A DNA stretch of 16,891 nucleotides from an uncultured Candidatus Melainabacteria bacterium (GCA_937891325.1 CALAFU010000151.1:1-16891), one strand, 5' to 3'; shown: positions 1 through 7,602, numbered from the stretch's first letter. Notes: generated by a model not told the origin, from the sequence alone. Program-made: numbers and translations.

Positions 1-177
1 CATTCCTTTATTGCTACCTACATGAGTATTATCGGCTAAAACCATGTAATCTTTAATGTCTTAGACAACATTTTATTGTTTTGTAACAAAAAGTTTACAA
101 AACACTTCAAACCTTCAAGTTTACATGATTTTGTGCCGATAACAGAGTTGTTATAAAATCCCATAAGGAGAATGTGT

Positions 178-1341
178 ATGGTATCAGGAATCAATTATAG
201 TAATTATAGTGTAGCTCAATTAAAAGAACTTAAAAATAATGGTGTTCAAGTTCCAGATGAAGCAATTAAAGCCGCAGAGACAAAAGAGGCAGAACAAGCT
301 AGTAAAACAGATGATAATAAAGAAGTAAAATACGAAATCACTGATGACGCTTCTAAAACAAATGAAGCTCAAAAAGAAGTTGAAGCCGCTAAAGAATATG
401 GCGCAAATCTAAAAACTATTCTTGAAACCTTAATGAAAAAAGACGAGGGTTTCATCAATGATATGGCAACTCTTCAAGGTGAAATAGACAAATACAAAAC
501 ACAAACTGAAGAAACTGCACAACAAATTGATGATATTTCAACAGAAGCTCAAAAAGAAGTTGATACAACTCAAGAAAAAGCTAAAACAGTAGAAGAACAA
601 ATTCAAGAAAAACAAAAAGAATATGATGAAAAAATGAAAGAACTTGAAACTCTTCAACAAAAAGAAAATCCTACAGAAGAAGACCAAGCAAAAATACAAA
701 CTTTACAAACAGATATTCAAACACTTAAAGATGATATCAAATCTTTATCTCAAAATGGAGAAAAAGTAGCTAAAGAAGTTAAAGTGACAACCCAAGAAGC
801 TCAAGCAAAAGCAGAAGCTTTAGGTACAACTCTTGAAGCTATCAAAAATGATGCTCAAGAAGCAGCTAATAAAGCAACTGATGCTAACGAATACGCTGAC
901 GTAACAATTGAAAAAGGTACTGAAGCATCTAATATTAGTACAAAGGGTTCTGCAAAAGAAGCTGGATTTACAAAAAAAGGCGGTTTCTTAGGCTGGGGCA
1001 AACGTAAAGGTGACATTAGAGCCGCTAATAATATGGGTAACAAAGCTATTGCAACAGGTGAACAACTTGGTGGTGCAACAGTTGATGTAGCAAAATCTGT
1101 TGAAACAGTTTCAAAAGAATATAATATCTCATTTGCAAAAACTTCTAACATTAAAAATTTGGCAAACAAAGAATATGTTGATACAACAAAATTTGAAGAA
1201 GCAAAACAAAAAATGGAAGACGCAAAAGGTTTTTGGGGCAAAATGAGAGCGTCTAAAGATGTAAAAGAAGCAGCTAATGAAATTGCAGAAGCATCTAAAA
1301 ACAAAGGCAAAAAGACTGATGATAATGCCAAAAAAGCATAA
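178..1341 (+). CDS. Long coiled-coil protein, function unknown
   Basis: Not recognised as a named family. The 387-residue product is very rich in Glu, Lys, Gln, Ala and Thr. From about residue 50 to 240 it is a nearly continuous heptad-like coiled coil with no Pro or Gly breaks apart from one PTEED stretch. A basic Gly/Trp patch follows (GGFLGWGKRKG), then a shorter helical tail ending in Lys-rich sequence. There is no signal peptide or membrane segment. I chose the second ATG at 178 because AAGGAG (165-170) sits 7 nt upstream of it; the in-frame ATG at 172 would be 1 nt from the SD. The gene stands alone on the plus strand and ends at a strong bidirectional terminator. A structural or surface-associated role is only a guess from composition. 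Confidence 0.85.
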   Translation: MVSGINYSNYSVAQLKELKNNGVQVPDEAIKAAETKEAEQASKTDDNKEVKYEITDDASKTNEAQKEVEAAKEYGANLKTILETLMKKDEGFINDMATLQGEIDKYKTQTEETAQQIDDISTEAQKEVDTTQEKAKTVEEQIQEKQKEYDEKMKELETLQQKENPTEEDQAKIQTLQTDIQTLKDDIKSLSQNGEKVAKEVKVTTQEAQAKAEALGTTLEAIKNDAQEAANKATDANEYADVTIEKGTEASNISTKGSAKEAGFTKKGGFLGWGKRKGDIRAANNMGNKAIATGEQLGGATVDVAKSVETVSKEYNISFAKTSNIKNLANKEYVDTTKFEEAKQKMEDAKGFWGKMRASKDVKEAANEIAEASKNKGKKTDDNAKKA

Positions 1342-1365
1342 ATTATAATGGTTTTGGTTAAATAA

Positions 1366-1403
1366 AAGAAGGACGGCGGTGATAAATCACCGCCGTCCTT
1401 CTT
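1366..1403. terminator. Bidirectional intrinsic terminator
   Basis: A perfect 17-bp GC-rich hairpin (arms 1366-1382 and 1387-1403, loop TAAA) has A-rich sequence on its left and T-rich sequence on its right. It lies between the convergent coiled-coil gene and aminotransferase gene and can serve both. Confidence 0.9.
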
Positions 1404-1436
1404 ATTTATAATTTATTTTGCTGTATTTAAAATAAA

Positions 1437-2555
1437 TTATGCTAACGCTTTAGTTTCTTGAATACATTCCATTAATGTATTGGCAACTGTTTTTTGTTCT
1501 TCAAGAGTAATTTCTGGGAACATTGGTAAAGAAATTACCATTTCAGTATCTTTTTCAGTGTAAGGTAAAGAACCTTTGCCCATACCTAAGTATTCATGAA
1601 CTTTTTGTAAGTGTAATGGAATTGGATAATATAACATTGCACCTACACCGCGTTCTTGCAACATTTTGTGAATGTTGTCTCTGTTAGGAATTTTAACTGT
1701 ATATTGGTGATATACACAATATGTATCATCTAATTCTGTTGGAGTTTGAACGTCTTCGCAGTTAGCAAATAATTCGTTGTAAGTTTTTGCATGAGCACGT
1801 CTTGCTTCATTCCATTCGTTAATGTAGTTTAATTTAACTCTTAAGATAGCTGCTTGAACTTCATCTAATCTTGAGTTTACACCGATTTCATCGTGGTGGT
1901 AACGAATTGCGCCACCGTGATTTCTCAATGCAAGAACTCTATCTCTAATAACATCTGAGTTTGTAGTTAATAAACCACCATCACCCATACCACCTAAGTT
2001 TTTAGTTGGGTAGAAGCTAAAGCAACCGATATCACCAAATGAACCAACCATTTTGCCGTGTAATTTTGCACCAATTGCTTGGCAAGCATCTTCAATTACA
2101 TATAAATTATGACGTTTAGCAATGTCTAAAATCATATCCATGTTAGCTGGTTGACCATATAAGTGAACAGGAATGATTGCTTTTGTTTTTGGTGTAATAG
2201 CGTTTTCAATTTTTGCTGGGTCAATATTGAATGTATCTGGATCAATATCAACAAATACAGGTTTTGCTCCTACAATACCTATTGCTTCTGAAGTAGCAAC
2301 AAAAGTGAAAGCTGTTGAAATAACTTCATCACCTGCACCTATATCTAAAGCTCTTAAAGCCAAGTGTAAAGCATCTGTACCAGAGTTTAAAGCAACAGTG
2401 TGTTTAACACCGATAAAGTCTGCTAATTCTTGTTCTAAAGCCTTGTTGTGTTTACCTAAAATGTATTGACCAGAACGTAATACTTCTAAAACTTCTTTTT
2501 CTACTTCTGCACCGATTTGTGCGTATTGTCTTTTTGAATCTAAAATAGGTATCAT
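1437..2555 (-). CDS. DegT/DnrJ/EryC1/StrS-family PLP-dependent sugar aminotransferase
   Basis: The 372-residue product has the full length and motifs of the nucleotide-sugar aminotransferase family, which transfers an amino group from glutamate to a keto-sugar nucleotide for amino-sugars of surface glycans. Visible motifs are NSGTDALHLAL (cofactor phosphate site), AFTFVATSEAI, the IEDACQAIGA segment whose Asp contacts the PLP ring, FSFYPTKNLGG with the Schiff-base Lys at about residue 185, and NSRLDEVQAAIL. The HLYGQPANMD stretch resembles 3-keto-sugar enzymes of the WbpE/QdtB/DesV type, but the substrate cannot be fixed from sequence. The start at 2555 is preferred because AAAGGAG lies 7 nt upstream; the ATG at 2573 overlaps that SD region. 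It is the last gene of a minus-strand group, with a possible own promoter (TATAAT at 2582-2587). Confidence 0.93.
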   Translation of the reverse strand: MIPILDSKRQYAQIGAEVEKEVLEVLRSGQYILGKHNKALEQELADFIGVKHTVALNSGTDALHLALRALDIGAGDEVISTAFTFVATSEAIGIVGAKPVFVDIDPDTFNIDPAKIENAITPKTKAIIPVHLYGQPANMDMILDIAKRHNLYVIEDACQAIGAKLHGKMVGSFGDIGCFSFYPTKNLGGMGDGGLLTTNSDVIRDRVLALRNHGGAIRYHHDEIGVNSRLDEVQAAILRVKLNYINEWNEARRAHAKTYNELFANCEDVQTPTELDDTYCVYHQYTVKIPNRDNIHKMLQERGVGAMLYYPIPLHLQKVHEYLGMGKGSLPYTEKDTEMVISLPMFPEITLEEQKTVANTLMECIQETKALA

Positions 2556-2629
2556 TTTTTTCTCCTTTACCATGTTCCTTAATTATAGTTTAACACAGTT
2601 TCGGAGTACCTTTACATAAACTTAATAAG

Positions 2630-2938
2630 TTAAGAATTTTTAGACAAAATTTCTTTAGCTCTATCGCAATTCATAATGGCAGAATAATCTCGAGCAGAAA
2701 TTAAACCTTCAAAATATGCCTTAAATACTGCATTAGCCCTATTTTTTGCCTTTAATTTTTTATAAATTCGTTCTAACTGTTTTTTTACTGTTGTTAATTG
2801 AACTTCAAAAATTTCAGCAATTTCAGAGTTTTCAAAACCGCCCGCAACAAGCAATAGAACCTCAAGCTCTCGACGACTTAAAGTTTTATTTTCTGTCGAT
2901 AATTCAAATTCTTTCGGTAAAATTTCAACCTTGCTCAT
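2630..2938 (-). CDS. Small LuxR/GerE-type helix-turn-helix regulator
   Basis: The 102-residue protein consists almost only of a DNA-binding domain. Residues 20-75 match the GerE/LuxR tetrahelical HTH: LSRRELEVLLLVAGG, the recognition-helix segment TTVKKQLERIYKKL, and the closing KAKNRANAV. The usual His after TVKx is Gln here. There is no receiver or ligand-binding domain, so activity would be controlled by expression or by partners. The start lies 3 nt after the stop of the upstream 187-aa gene and has no good SD of its own, which suggests translational coupling. Targets are unknown; autoregulation of its operon is an inference. Confidence 0.85.
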   Translation of the reverse strand: MSKVEILPKEFELSTENKTLSRRELEVLLLVAGGFENSEIAEIFEVQLTTVKKQLERIYKKLKAKNRANAVFKAYFEGLISARDYSAIMNCDRAKEILSKNS

Positions 2939-2941
2939 ATA

Positions 2942-3505
2942 CTAATTATCGTCTGATAAATTCAAAGTTGCAATAGCTTTTGTTGTAGACAAATATTTTG
3001 CACTAAAACCTTGTGGCATTTTGCATTGTTTTACTTTTGAGCGTTTAGAACTACCGCTTATGCCTTCATTTCCATGCCATTCTTCATGTTTTTCAGCGTA
3101 ATGGTATTTTGATTCTTCTTCTTCAACAGTCTTTTTAACATCAGGAGTCACGTGAGTTATTTTTCGTTTTGTAATTTCAACATCTTCTTTGCCAAAACGC
3201 TCTTTGTAAGTGTATGTTTTTACTGTATCTTTTACAGCTTTTCCGTCAGCATCTGTATAGGTTCTAACAGAAACTTCCCAAGTTTTGCCAGCATCATCTA
3301 CTTCTTGAGTAACAACTTCATGCGCTTTATAATTTTTACCGTCATCACCCTTAACTTTAATTTCGCCTTCTTTTATAACTTTTGGCTCGTTATCATTTGA
3401 AACACCTGAAAAAATTGAAGCATCTTGTGGCTTTTGAGCTTTTGCTGTTGATGATGTACTATTAAAATTTACATTTTGAACATTTCCGATTTCATTTATA
3501 TTCAT
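2942..3505 (-). CDS. Hydrophilic protein of unknown function, co-transcribed with the LuxR-type regulator
   Basis: The 187-residue product is highly charged. It starts with an Asn-rich segment (MNINEIGNVQNVNFN) and has no Sec signal. The middle, about residues 45-125, has alternating patterns suggesting beta strands (WEVSVRTYTDADGKAVKDTVKTYTYKERFG). A Glu/His-rich stretch and a basic C-terminus follow. I do not recognise a family. The start is the ATG at 3505, because AAGGAG lies 7 nt upstream; an in-frame TTG at 3511 would fall inside that spacing. It is the first gene of an operon with the small LuxR-type regulator. Confidence 0.8.
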   Translation of the reverse strand: MNINEIGNVQNVNFNSTSSTAKAQKPQDASIFSGVSNDNEPKVIKEGEIKVKGDDGKNYKAHEVVTQEVDDAGKTWEVSVRTYTDADGKAVKDTVKTYTYKERFGKEDVEITKRKITHVTPDVKKTVEEEESKYHYAEKHEEWHGNEGISGSSKRSKVKQCKMPQGFSAKYLSTTKAIATLNLSDDN

Positions 3506-3777
3506 AAGCAATCTCCTTAAAAACTTTTTATAAATTATATAAAACCATTTTAAAACATATATTTCAAAATAACAAAAATTTTTAACATTCTTAATATTAT
3601 TGAATTGTAGCCGTTTCTAAAAATTTTTGTATACGTGCTCTATAAGTATTTTTTGAAGGTATTAAAAATTTATTTCATAAAATTACTATCGCAAAACTTT
3701 TTAATAATAAATTATTTTATATATGTTCTTTTTATTGTTTTTATATTATAATTTTTTCATAGACAGTTGGAGAAAAA

Positions 3778-3948
3778 ATGATTAAATTTTATAATAACAT
3801 TGAAGAAATATATCGTTTAAGTGTAATTTTAAAAGAGTTTTGTAAAAACCACGAAGAAATTGAAGAAATTTCTCAAATAAGTGTTTTGGTAAAATATATA
3901 AGCAAAAACATTGATTTTATTTATGCAAAAATGTTAGAAGAAAATTAA
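3778..3948 (+). CDS. 56-aa small protein, function unknown
   Basis: A short ORF with a good ribosome site (GGAG at 3769-3772, 5 nt before the ATG) and a TATAAT hexamer at 3747-3752. The predicted product starts MIKFYNNIEEIYRL and ends KMLEEN. It is helical and amphipathic, with Ile/Glu heptad spacing (HEEIEEISQISVLVKYI), no signal peptide and no membrane segment. It is divergent from the operon that starts at 3505. No family is recognised. SD, promoter-like hexamer and protein-like composition support a real gene, but its size keeps certainty moderate. Confidence 0.6.
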   Translation: MIKFYNNIEEIYRLSVILKEFCKNHEEIEEISQISVLVKYISKNIDFIYAKMLEEN

Positions 3949-4175
3949 ACTTGCTAAATGTAGCTTTTTTTGATAAAATTAAGGAGCAAAACAAGTTTTT
4001 GCAAAAGATACCGCAACGAGTGCGGTATGACAAAAGAGTGTATGACACTCTGCCGAGCGGATTTTGCGTAGGGCGCCGCGTGAGCAAAGCGAACCCAGCC
4101 CGAAGTAGCGAGGACATTGCGAATGACAACGATAGTGAAATGAGCACTTGTCCGAGTGAAGCAATAATCCAAGAC
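3949..4175. repeat. Mosaic of short palindromic repeats, GC-richer than surroundings
   Basis: I see no convincing gene in this stretch. It holds small perfect hairpins: 4009-4015 with 4021-4027 (7 bp), and 4036-4041 with 4045-4050 (6 bp). It also holds modules that recur in the window. The 21 bases at 4146-4166 recur exactly, inverted, at 9997-10017 and with one mismatch at 10211-10231. The 14 bases at 4163-4176 recur inverted at 10085-10098. CTGCCGA modules occur at 4050, 4270 and 10113. ORFs through it have no SD and look like chance readings of repeat DNA. Confidence 0.7.
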
Positions 4176-4366
4176 AGAAAACGATTAAGTATCATTTTCG
4201 AGAGGAAGGTAGCGCAGAGCTACCACGAAAAAGTTTAAAATTGAATATTATTAATGGGTGTGTGGCACCCTGCCGAGAAAACGATTAAGTATCGTTTTCG
4301 AGAGGAAGGTAGCGCAGAGCTACCACGGAAAAGTTTAAAATTGAATATTATTAATGGGTGTGTGGC
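4176..4366 (+). repeat. Tandem 91-bp direct repeat (period 100 bp) that includes the tRNA 5' end
   Basis: Bases 4176-4266 and 4276-4366 match at 89 of 91 positions. Each copy holds two hairpins: GAAAACGAT/ATCGTTTTC around TAAGT (perfect in the second copy, one C-A mismatch in the first), and GGTAGC/GCTACC around GCAGA. Each copy ends in the 5' flank plus the first 11 bases of the tRNA-Lys gene. The first copy is therefore followed by an aborted tRNA start at 4256 and the second by the complete tRNA. Confidence 0.9.
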
Positions 4367-4430
4367 GCAGTGGTAGCGCAGTTGACTCTTAATCAATTGG
4401 TCGCGGGTTCGAATCCCTCCACACCCACCA
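4356..4430 (+). tRNA. tRNA-Lys (anticodon CTT)
   Basis: The 75-nt gene folds as a standard cloverleaf: 7-bp acceptor GGGTGTG/CACACCC, D-stem GCGC/GCGC, anticodon stem GTTGA/TCAAT with loop CTCTTAA (anticodon CTT, reading AAG), variable loop TGGTC, T-loop TTCGAAT, and encoded ACCA end. The T-stem GCGGG/CCCTC has one C-T mismatch at its second pair. The 5' end is duplicated upstream by the tandem repeat. An intrinsic terminator follows within 3 nt. Confidence 0.95.
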
Positions 4431-4432
4431 TT

Positions 4433-4463
4433 AAAAAAGAACACTTACAGGTGTTCTTTTTTT
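4433..4463 (+). terminator. Intrinsic terminator after tRNA-Lys
   Basis: AAAAAAGAACAC (4433-4444) pairs with GTGTTCTTTTTT (4451-4462) around a 6-nt loop, ending in a T run. It directly follows the tRNA. Confidence 0.9.
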
Positions 4464-4537
4464 AATTAATAATAAAAAGGTGGCATTTCTGCCACCTGAT
4501 ACCATTTTTATTCCTTTTCCTTATCTATAAAATCTTT

Positions 4538-4945
4538 TTAGCCTTTTGCAAAAATCATATCTTTTGCTTTTGACAACAAGTTCTTTCCTGCATCAAGCCA
4601 TTCAGCTGGTTTACCCTTTGAAAAGAATTTATCAATAGAGCCTTTCATTGCATCTAAGCCTTTTGAAATTTGGTCTTTATGACCATAGCCCAACAATGCG
4701 CCACCAATCAACAATACTGCTGCACCAATGATACCTGTTTTCTTACTAATGCCACCTGTTTGAGCCGGTGCAGTATCTCCTGTGCCACAGAAAGACATTG
4801 CGCCTTTTGGCATTGTTGGTCTTGCTGTCAAACCACCACCATCACATGCGTTCCATGGAGTTTTTGGTTTTGCTGTTAGTCCGCCTCCGTCACAAGTTCC
4901 TATTGATACTCTTGGCAACGGTTGTGAGCTTACTAATGATGACAT
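4538..4945 (-). CDS. Small single-span membrane protein with two CDGGGLTA repeats
   Basis: The 135-residue product has an extended N-terminal part with two near-identical segments, CDGGGLTAKP at about residues 18-27 and CDGGGLTARP at 34-43 (16-residue period), and another Cys at 53. One hydrophobic helix spans about 70-87 (TGIIGAAVLLIGGALLGYG). A Lys-rich amphipathic C-terminal half follows. No family is recognised. The start at 4945 is chosen because AAAGGAA precedes it by about 7 nt; upstream in-frame codons have no SD and run through the terminator of the preceding gene. It shares its layout (disordered N-terminus, one helix, basic tail) with the protein at 10389-10763. The paired Cys/Gly repeats could bind something or be modified, but nothing nearby supports a specific modification enzyme. 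Confidence 0.82.
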   Translation of the reverse strand: MSSLVSSQPLPRVSIGTCDGGGLTAKPKTPWNACDGGGLTARPTMPKGAMSFCGTGDTAPAQTGGISKKTGIIGAAVLLIGGALLGYGHKDQISKGLDAMKGSIDKFFSKGKPAEWLDAGKNLLSKAKDMIFAKG

Positions 4946-4999
4946 TTTATAATTCCTTTCACACAAAAAGTTTAAATTTTTTACTACACACTTATATAA

Positions 5000-5041
5000 A
5001 AACATGCTGTAACCATGAATTGACAAGATTACAGCATGTTT
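5000..5041 (-). terminator. Intrinsic terminator of the Hsp20-like gene
   Basis: A 13-bp hairpin (5000-5012 with 5029-5041, 16-nt loop) is followed on the minus strand by a T-rich run. It lies between the stop of the Hsp20-like gene and the next gene. Confidence 0.75.
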
Positions 5042-5062
5042 GTGAACTTTTGTTAACTAAAA

Positions 5063-5590
5063 TTAATCTTTGTTTTCATATGGCAAATTAATAATCATTT
5101 TGCCTTTTTCTTCGTCCTTTGTCATTTTGTTGAAATCAACTTTATTTTCTAACAAAAATGCTTGTTGCATACTCATCATTTTTTCTTTATCGCCTTTTTT
5201 AACATCTCTTGATGCGTTAATTTTTAACAAGTTACCATTTTCAACGTTAATTTCAATATTTTTAGCTGTATTTCCGAAAGGTTTTAGAGCAATCACAACT
5301 TTATAACCGCCTTCTTCTTCAGAAATAGTAACAGGATTTGGCATTTCCTTTCCAATAACCATAATGTCTTTGTCCATTCTACGCATATCACGGGCAAATT
5401 GTTTATCCATTTGTTCAATCATTTTATCAGCGCGTCGCATGTGATATTCAGGACTTAGCATCACTTTAAAAGTCATATCTACTGCAAAATAGAAGGCTAA
5501 AAACGCACCTATAATTGTTCCGACAAAGATTAAAAAGAATTTTAGACATTTTTCTTTTTTGCTACATTTGTTATTTTCTTGATTTTCCAT
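5063..5590 (-). CDS. Membrane-anchored Hsp20/alpha-crystallin-like protein
   Basis: The 175-residue product has a Lys-rich start and one membrane helix at about 16-37 (LKFFLIFVGTIIGAFLAFYFAV). A Met/Arg-rich charged linker runs from 45 to 80. About residues 88-172 read like an alpha-crystallin domain: GGYKVVIALKPFGNTAKNIE is like the first beta strands, VENGNLLKINASRD like the central strand pair, and a final sheet ends in KMIINLPY. This fold is known in small heat-shock proteins, which hold unfolded clients. An N-terminal membrane anchor is unusual for them, and the C-terminal I-x-I tail motif of oligomerising members is not seen. The fold call is from pattern only; a p23/CS-type domain is the alternative. 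AAGGAG precedes the ATG by 8 nt, and a TATAAT hexamer lies on the minus strand at 5628-5633. Confidence 0.72.
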   Translation of the reverse strand: MENQENNKCSKKEKCLKFFLIFVGTIIGAFLAFYFAVDMTFKVMLSPEYHMRRADKMIEQMDKQFARDMRRMDKDIMVIGKEMPNPVTISEEEGGYKVVIALKPFGNTAKNIEINVENGNLLKINASRDVKKGDKEKMMSMQQAFLLENKVDFNKMTKDEEKGKMIINLPYENKD

Positions 5591-5650
5591 AATTTCACTC
5601 CTTTTTTCACGTATATTTTACTGCAAAATTATAATAAATATCACTATAAA

Positions 5651-5684
5651 AAAAGACAATTACCGAGTTTGGCAATTGTCTTTT
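5651..5684 (-). terminator. Intrinsic terminator after the first metallopeptidase gene
   Basis: A 14-bp hairpin with one internal mismatch (5651-5664 with 5671-5684) is followed on the minus strand by a run of seven T. It lies about 20 nt beyond the stop codon at 5704. Confidence 0.85.
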
Positions 5685-5703
5685 CTTTTTATTATTAATT
5701 AAC

Positions 5704-7512
5704 TTACGCGATTTCTTCACTTAATTTTTCGCTTAATTTAGCAATTGTTTCTGGGAAGTATTGTTGTAAATATTGAGAACGAATTGCTAATAATTCGTGA
5801 GTTTTAGGAGTTGTTAACAATGCGTTTGATTCAGCAATTGTTTCACCTAAACCACCTAATTCACCGCCGTAGTGAGTAACTTTGTTGATGAAGTAGTCAA
5901 CGTGGTCACGTTGTGTATCTGGGAACGCTTTGTTGAAGGCTTTTCTTTCTTTATCGTAAACCTTTTGAACTTCTGGGTCTTCTTGAATAGCCATATCAAC
6001 TGTATCGGCGTAGGCTTCATCACTTGATGCATCTACATCTCTGTAATCTCTTGCGTGACCTAATTCGTGTAAGATTACGAATAAGTTTTCACCAGAGTGA
6101 ATTTCTTTGCTTGTTGGGTCATAGTATGATTCAAGAACATCTTTGTTACCAACTAATTTTTTAGTTGTTTGAGCAACTTTGAATAATTCTTCACCAGGCA
6201 TAGCTTTTAAAGATTTCATAATCTTTTCTTTGTTACCTTTGATTTGGTTGTCAATTGAAATTCTAGCTTGACGTTTTGGATTATTCATATCTACAACATT
6301 GATGTCATGTTTATCAACCTTGATATCATATTTTTCGTTGTTTCTAGTTGAAATGAAGTGATTGTCATCAACAACTTCGAAAGTAGAAGATTTGTCTAAT
6401 AGAACTTTACCGTTTTTATCTGTAATTTTGTAATCTACGATTCTGTTACCTTTAGGGTCATCTTCGTAAGAGTAAGTTGTTTTTGTACCATTTAGAGAAG
6501 TCATATTTTTCTTAACAGTTGTAATACCTGTTTTCTTATCATAATGGCCTTCACTTACTTGAGTTCTGTTACCTTTAGCATCTTCGTAAACGATATCAAA
6601 TACACCTTTAACATCAGATGGAGCTGTGTATTCTTTTCTTACAACTTTTCCTGCTTTGTTTTTAATAACTCTAACTTCGTGAGTTGCAGTCGGATAGCCT
6701 TGATCATCAATTTCTAATCTAACTTTTGAAGTTGTGTTGTTTCTTAAATCGTTTACTTTTTTGATTTGGTAAACTTGGCTACCTGATTGGTATAAAGACA
6801 TATTTTCAATAGCTTGACGATTTAAGTCTTTATCTAACATTTCTGTATTTAATTCGTTGTTTTTAGTTGAAGCCTTGATTACAAAAGAGTTTGTATCATA
6901 AACGTTGCCGTCAAATACAACTTCGTGTAAGTTTTTGCCCATAGCTTTTTCCATATCCATAACTTTAGAAGCAGCTTTGTCTAATTTGCCTTCTAAAGCA
7001 GGAGTTAAAGCCATAATAGCAACATTTTCACCTGATAATTGAGTTTTAATTAAAGGTTTAGCAGCATTAAGTTGTTCTGCATTACAGTTGTCAGCCATTA
7101 ACATCAAGTCTTTGTGAGTATATTTACCTCTATCAACTCTAGCACCAGGTTCTTTAGCGTAAGGAACCATAGCATTTAAAACATCAGTTTTTTTAGTTGC
7201 TAATTGAGAAACTGTTTTACCTTTAACGTGGGGGGTTGCAGCAAGAGTTTGAACTGCATTCCATTTATCTGGAGATTCTGTCAAAATCATTTTCAAATTA
7301 ACTAACTCTTTTGGTCCAAATTTAGGAACACTAACTTTACCTTTTTGAACTTTAGTAGATTTCAAAGTTTCCATAGCGTTATCTACGCTGAAATCTGCTT
7401 TTTTGAAGCTATCTGGAGCTTGTTCTGGTAATTTAGTTTTTTCTGCTTTCTTTGATGGTCTTAACTTTGGAGCATTGATTTTAGTTAAGTTTTGAACATT
7501 CATGTCTGACAT
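5704..7512 (-). CDS. Putative HExxH zinc metallopeptidase, paralogue A
   Basis: The 602-residue protein has four visible parts. Residues 1-45 are a basic, disordered N-terminus without a Sec signal. About 45-200 are short helical segments. About 250-430 are beta-rich with YD-repeat flavour (DYKITDKNGKVLLDKSSTFEV). About 435-602 form the catalytic part. It has H482-E-L-G-H486 followed by ARDYRDVD, and GETIAES 75 residues later with Glu557 and Glu561 as candidate third zinc ligands. That order (HExGHAxD, then F/T-x-E) recalls gluzincins such as the anthrax lethal-factor type, but the family is inferred. The protein aligns along its length with the 595-aa neighbour. SD-like AAGGA lies 11 nt upstream. 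An extended -10 (TGCTATAGT) is at 7572-7580. The export route and substrate are unknown. Confidence 0.8.
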   Translation of the reverse strand: MSDMNVQNLTKINAPKLRPSKKAEKTKLPEQAPDSFKKADFSVDNAMETLKSTKVQKGKVSVPKFGPKELVNLKMILTESPDKWNAVQTLAATPHVKGKTVSQLATKKTDVLNAMVPYAKEPGARVDRGKYTHKDLMLMADNCNAEQLNAAKPLIKTQLSGENVAIMALTPALEGKLDKAASKVMDMEKAMGKNLHEVVFDGNVYDTNSFVIKASTKNNELNTEMLDKDLNRQAIENMSLYQSGSQVYQIKKVNDLRNNTTSKVRLEIDDQGYPTATHEVRVIKNKAGKVVRKEYTAPSDVKGVFDIVYEDAKGNRTQVSEGHYDKKTGITTVKKNMTSLNGTKTTYSYEDDPKGNRIVDYKITDKNGKVLLDKSSTFEVVDDNHFISTRNNEKYDIKVDKHDINVVDMNNPKRQARISIDNQIKGNKEKIMKSLKAMPGEELFKVAQTTKKLVGNKDVLESYYDPTSKEIHSGENLFVILHELGHARDYRDVDASSDEAYADTVDMAIQEDPEVQKVYDKERKAFNKAFPDTQRDHVDYFINKVTHYGGELGGLGETIAESNALLTTPKTHELLAIRSQYLQQYFPETIAKLSEKLSEEIA

Positions 7513-7571
7513 TTTCTTATTATTCCTTCTTTTCCTAATTAAATTTTTTCTTAAGAGAACCTTGTATTCCT

Positions 7572-7580
7572 ACTATAGCA
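7572..7580 (-). promoter_or_regulatory. Extended -10 promoter of metallopeptidase gene A
   Basis: The minus strand reads TGCTATAGT, an extended -10 (TGnTATAAT type), about 60 nt before the start codon. A TTGACG hexamer at 7589-7594 is too close (11 nt) to act as its normal -35. Confidence 0.5.
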
Positions 7581-7602
7581 TGAAAAAGCGTCAAGAATTT
7601 AT

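Noticed and set aside
1..60. Start of a minus-strand gene at the left edge (ATG at 3-1 preceded by AAAGG)
   Set aside because: The SD-like bases are too close to the ATG and no coding sequence is visible inside the window.
855..1331. Minus-strand 158-codon frame
   Set aside because: Shadow of the coiled-coil gene on the other strand, which has the SD and the terminator.
3951..4238. Plus-strand frame of 95 codons through the repeat mosaic, and overlapping minus frames
   Set aside because: No SD, composition set by palindromic repeats, and modules shared with another intergenic region in a different order and orientation.
4176..4366. CRISPR array
   Set aside because: Only two long copies with a 9-bp interval, no spacers, no cas genes. 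The TCATA tract at 14063 has no spacers either.
4235..4444. Minus-strand frame reading ...NGGCGGIRTRDQLIKSQLRYH...
   Set aside because: This is the antisense of the tRNA-Lys gene; GGIRTRD-type readings are a known artefact of translating tRNA complements.
4938..5026. Longer start (27 extra codons) for the CDGGGLTA protein
   Set aside because: The extension runs through the terminator hairpin of the preceding gene and lacks an SD; the ATG at 4945 has one.
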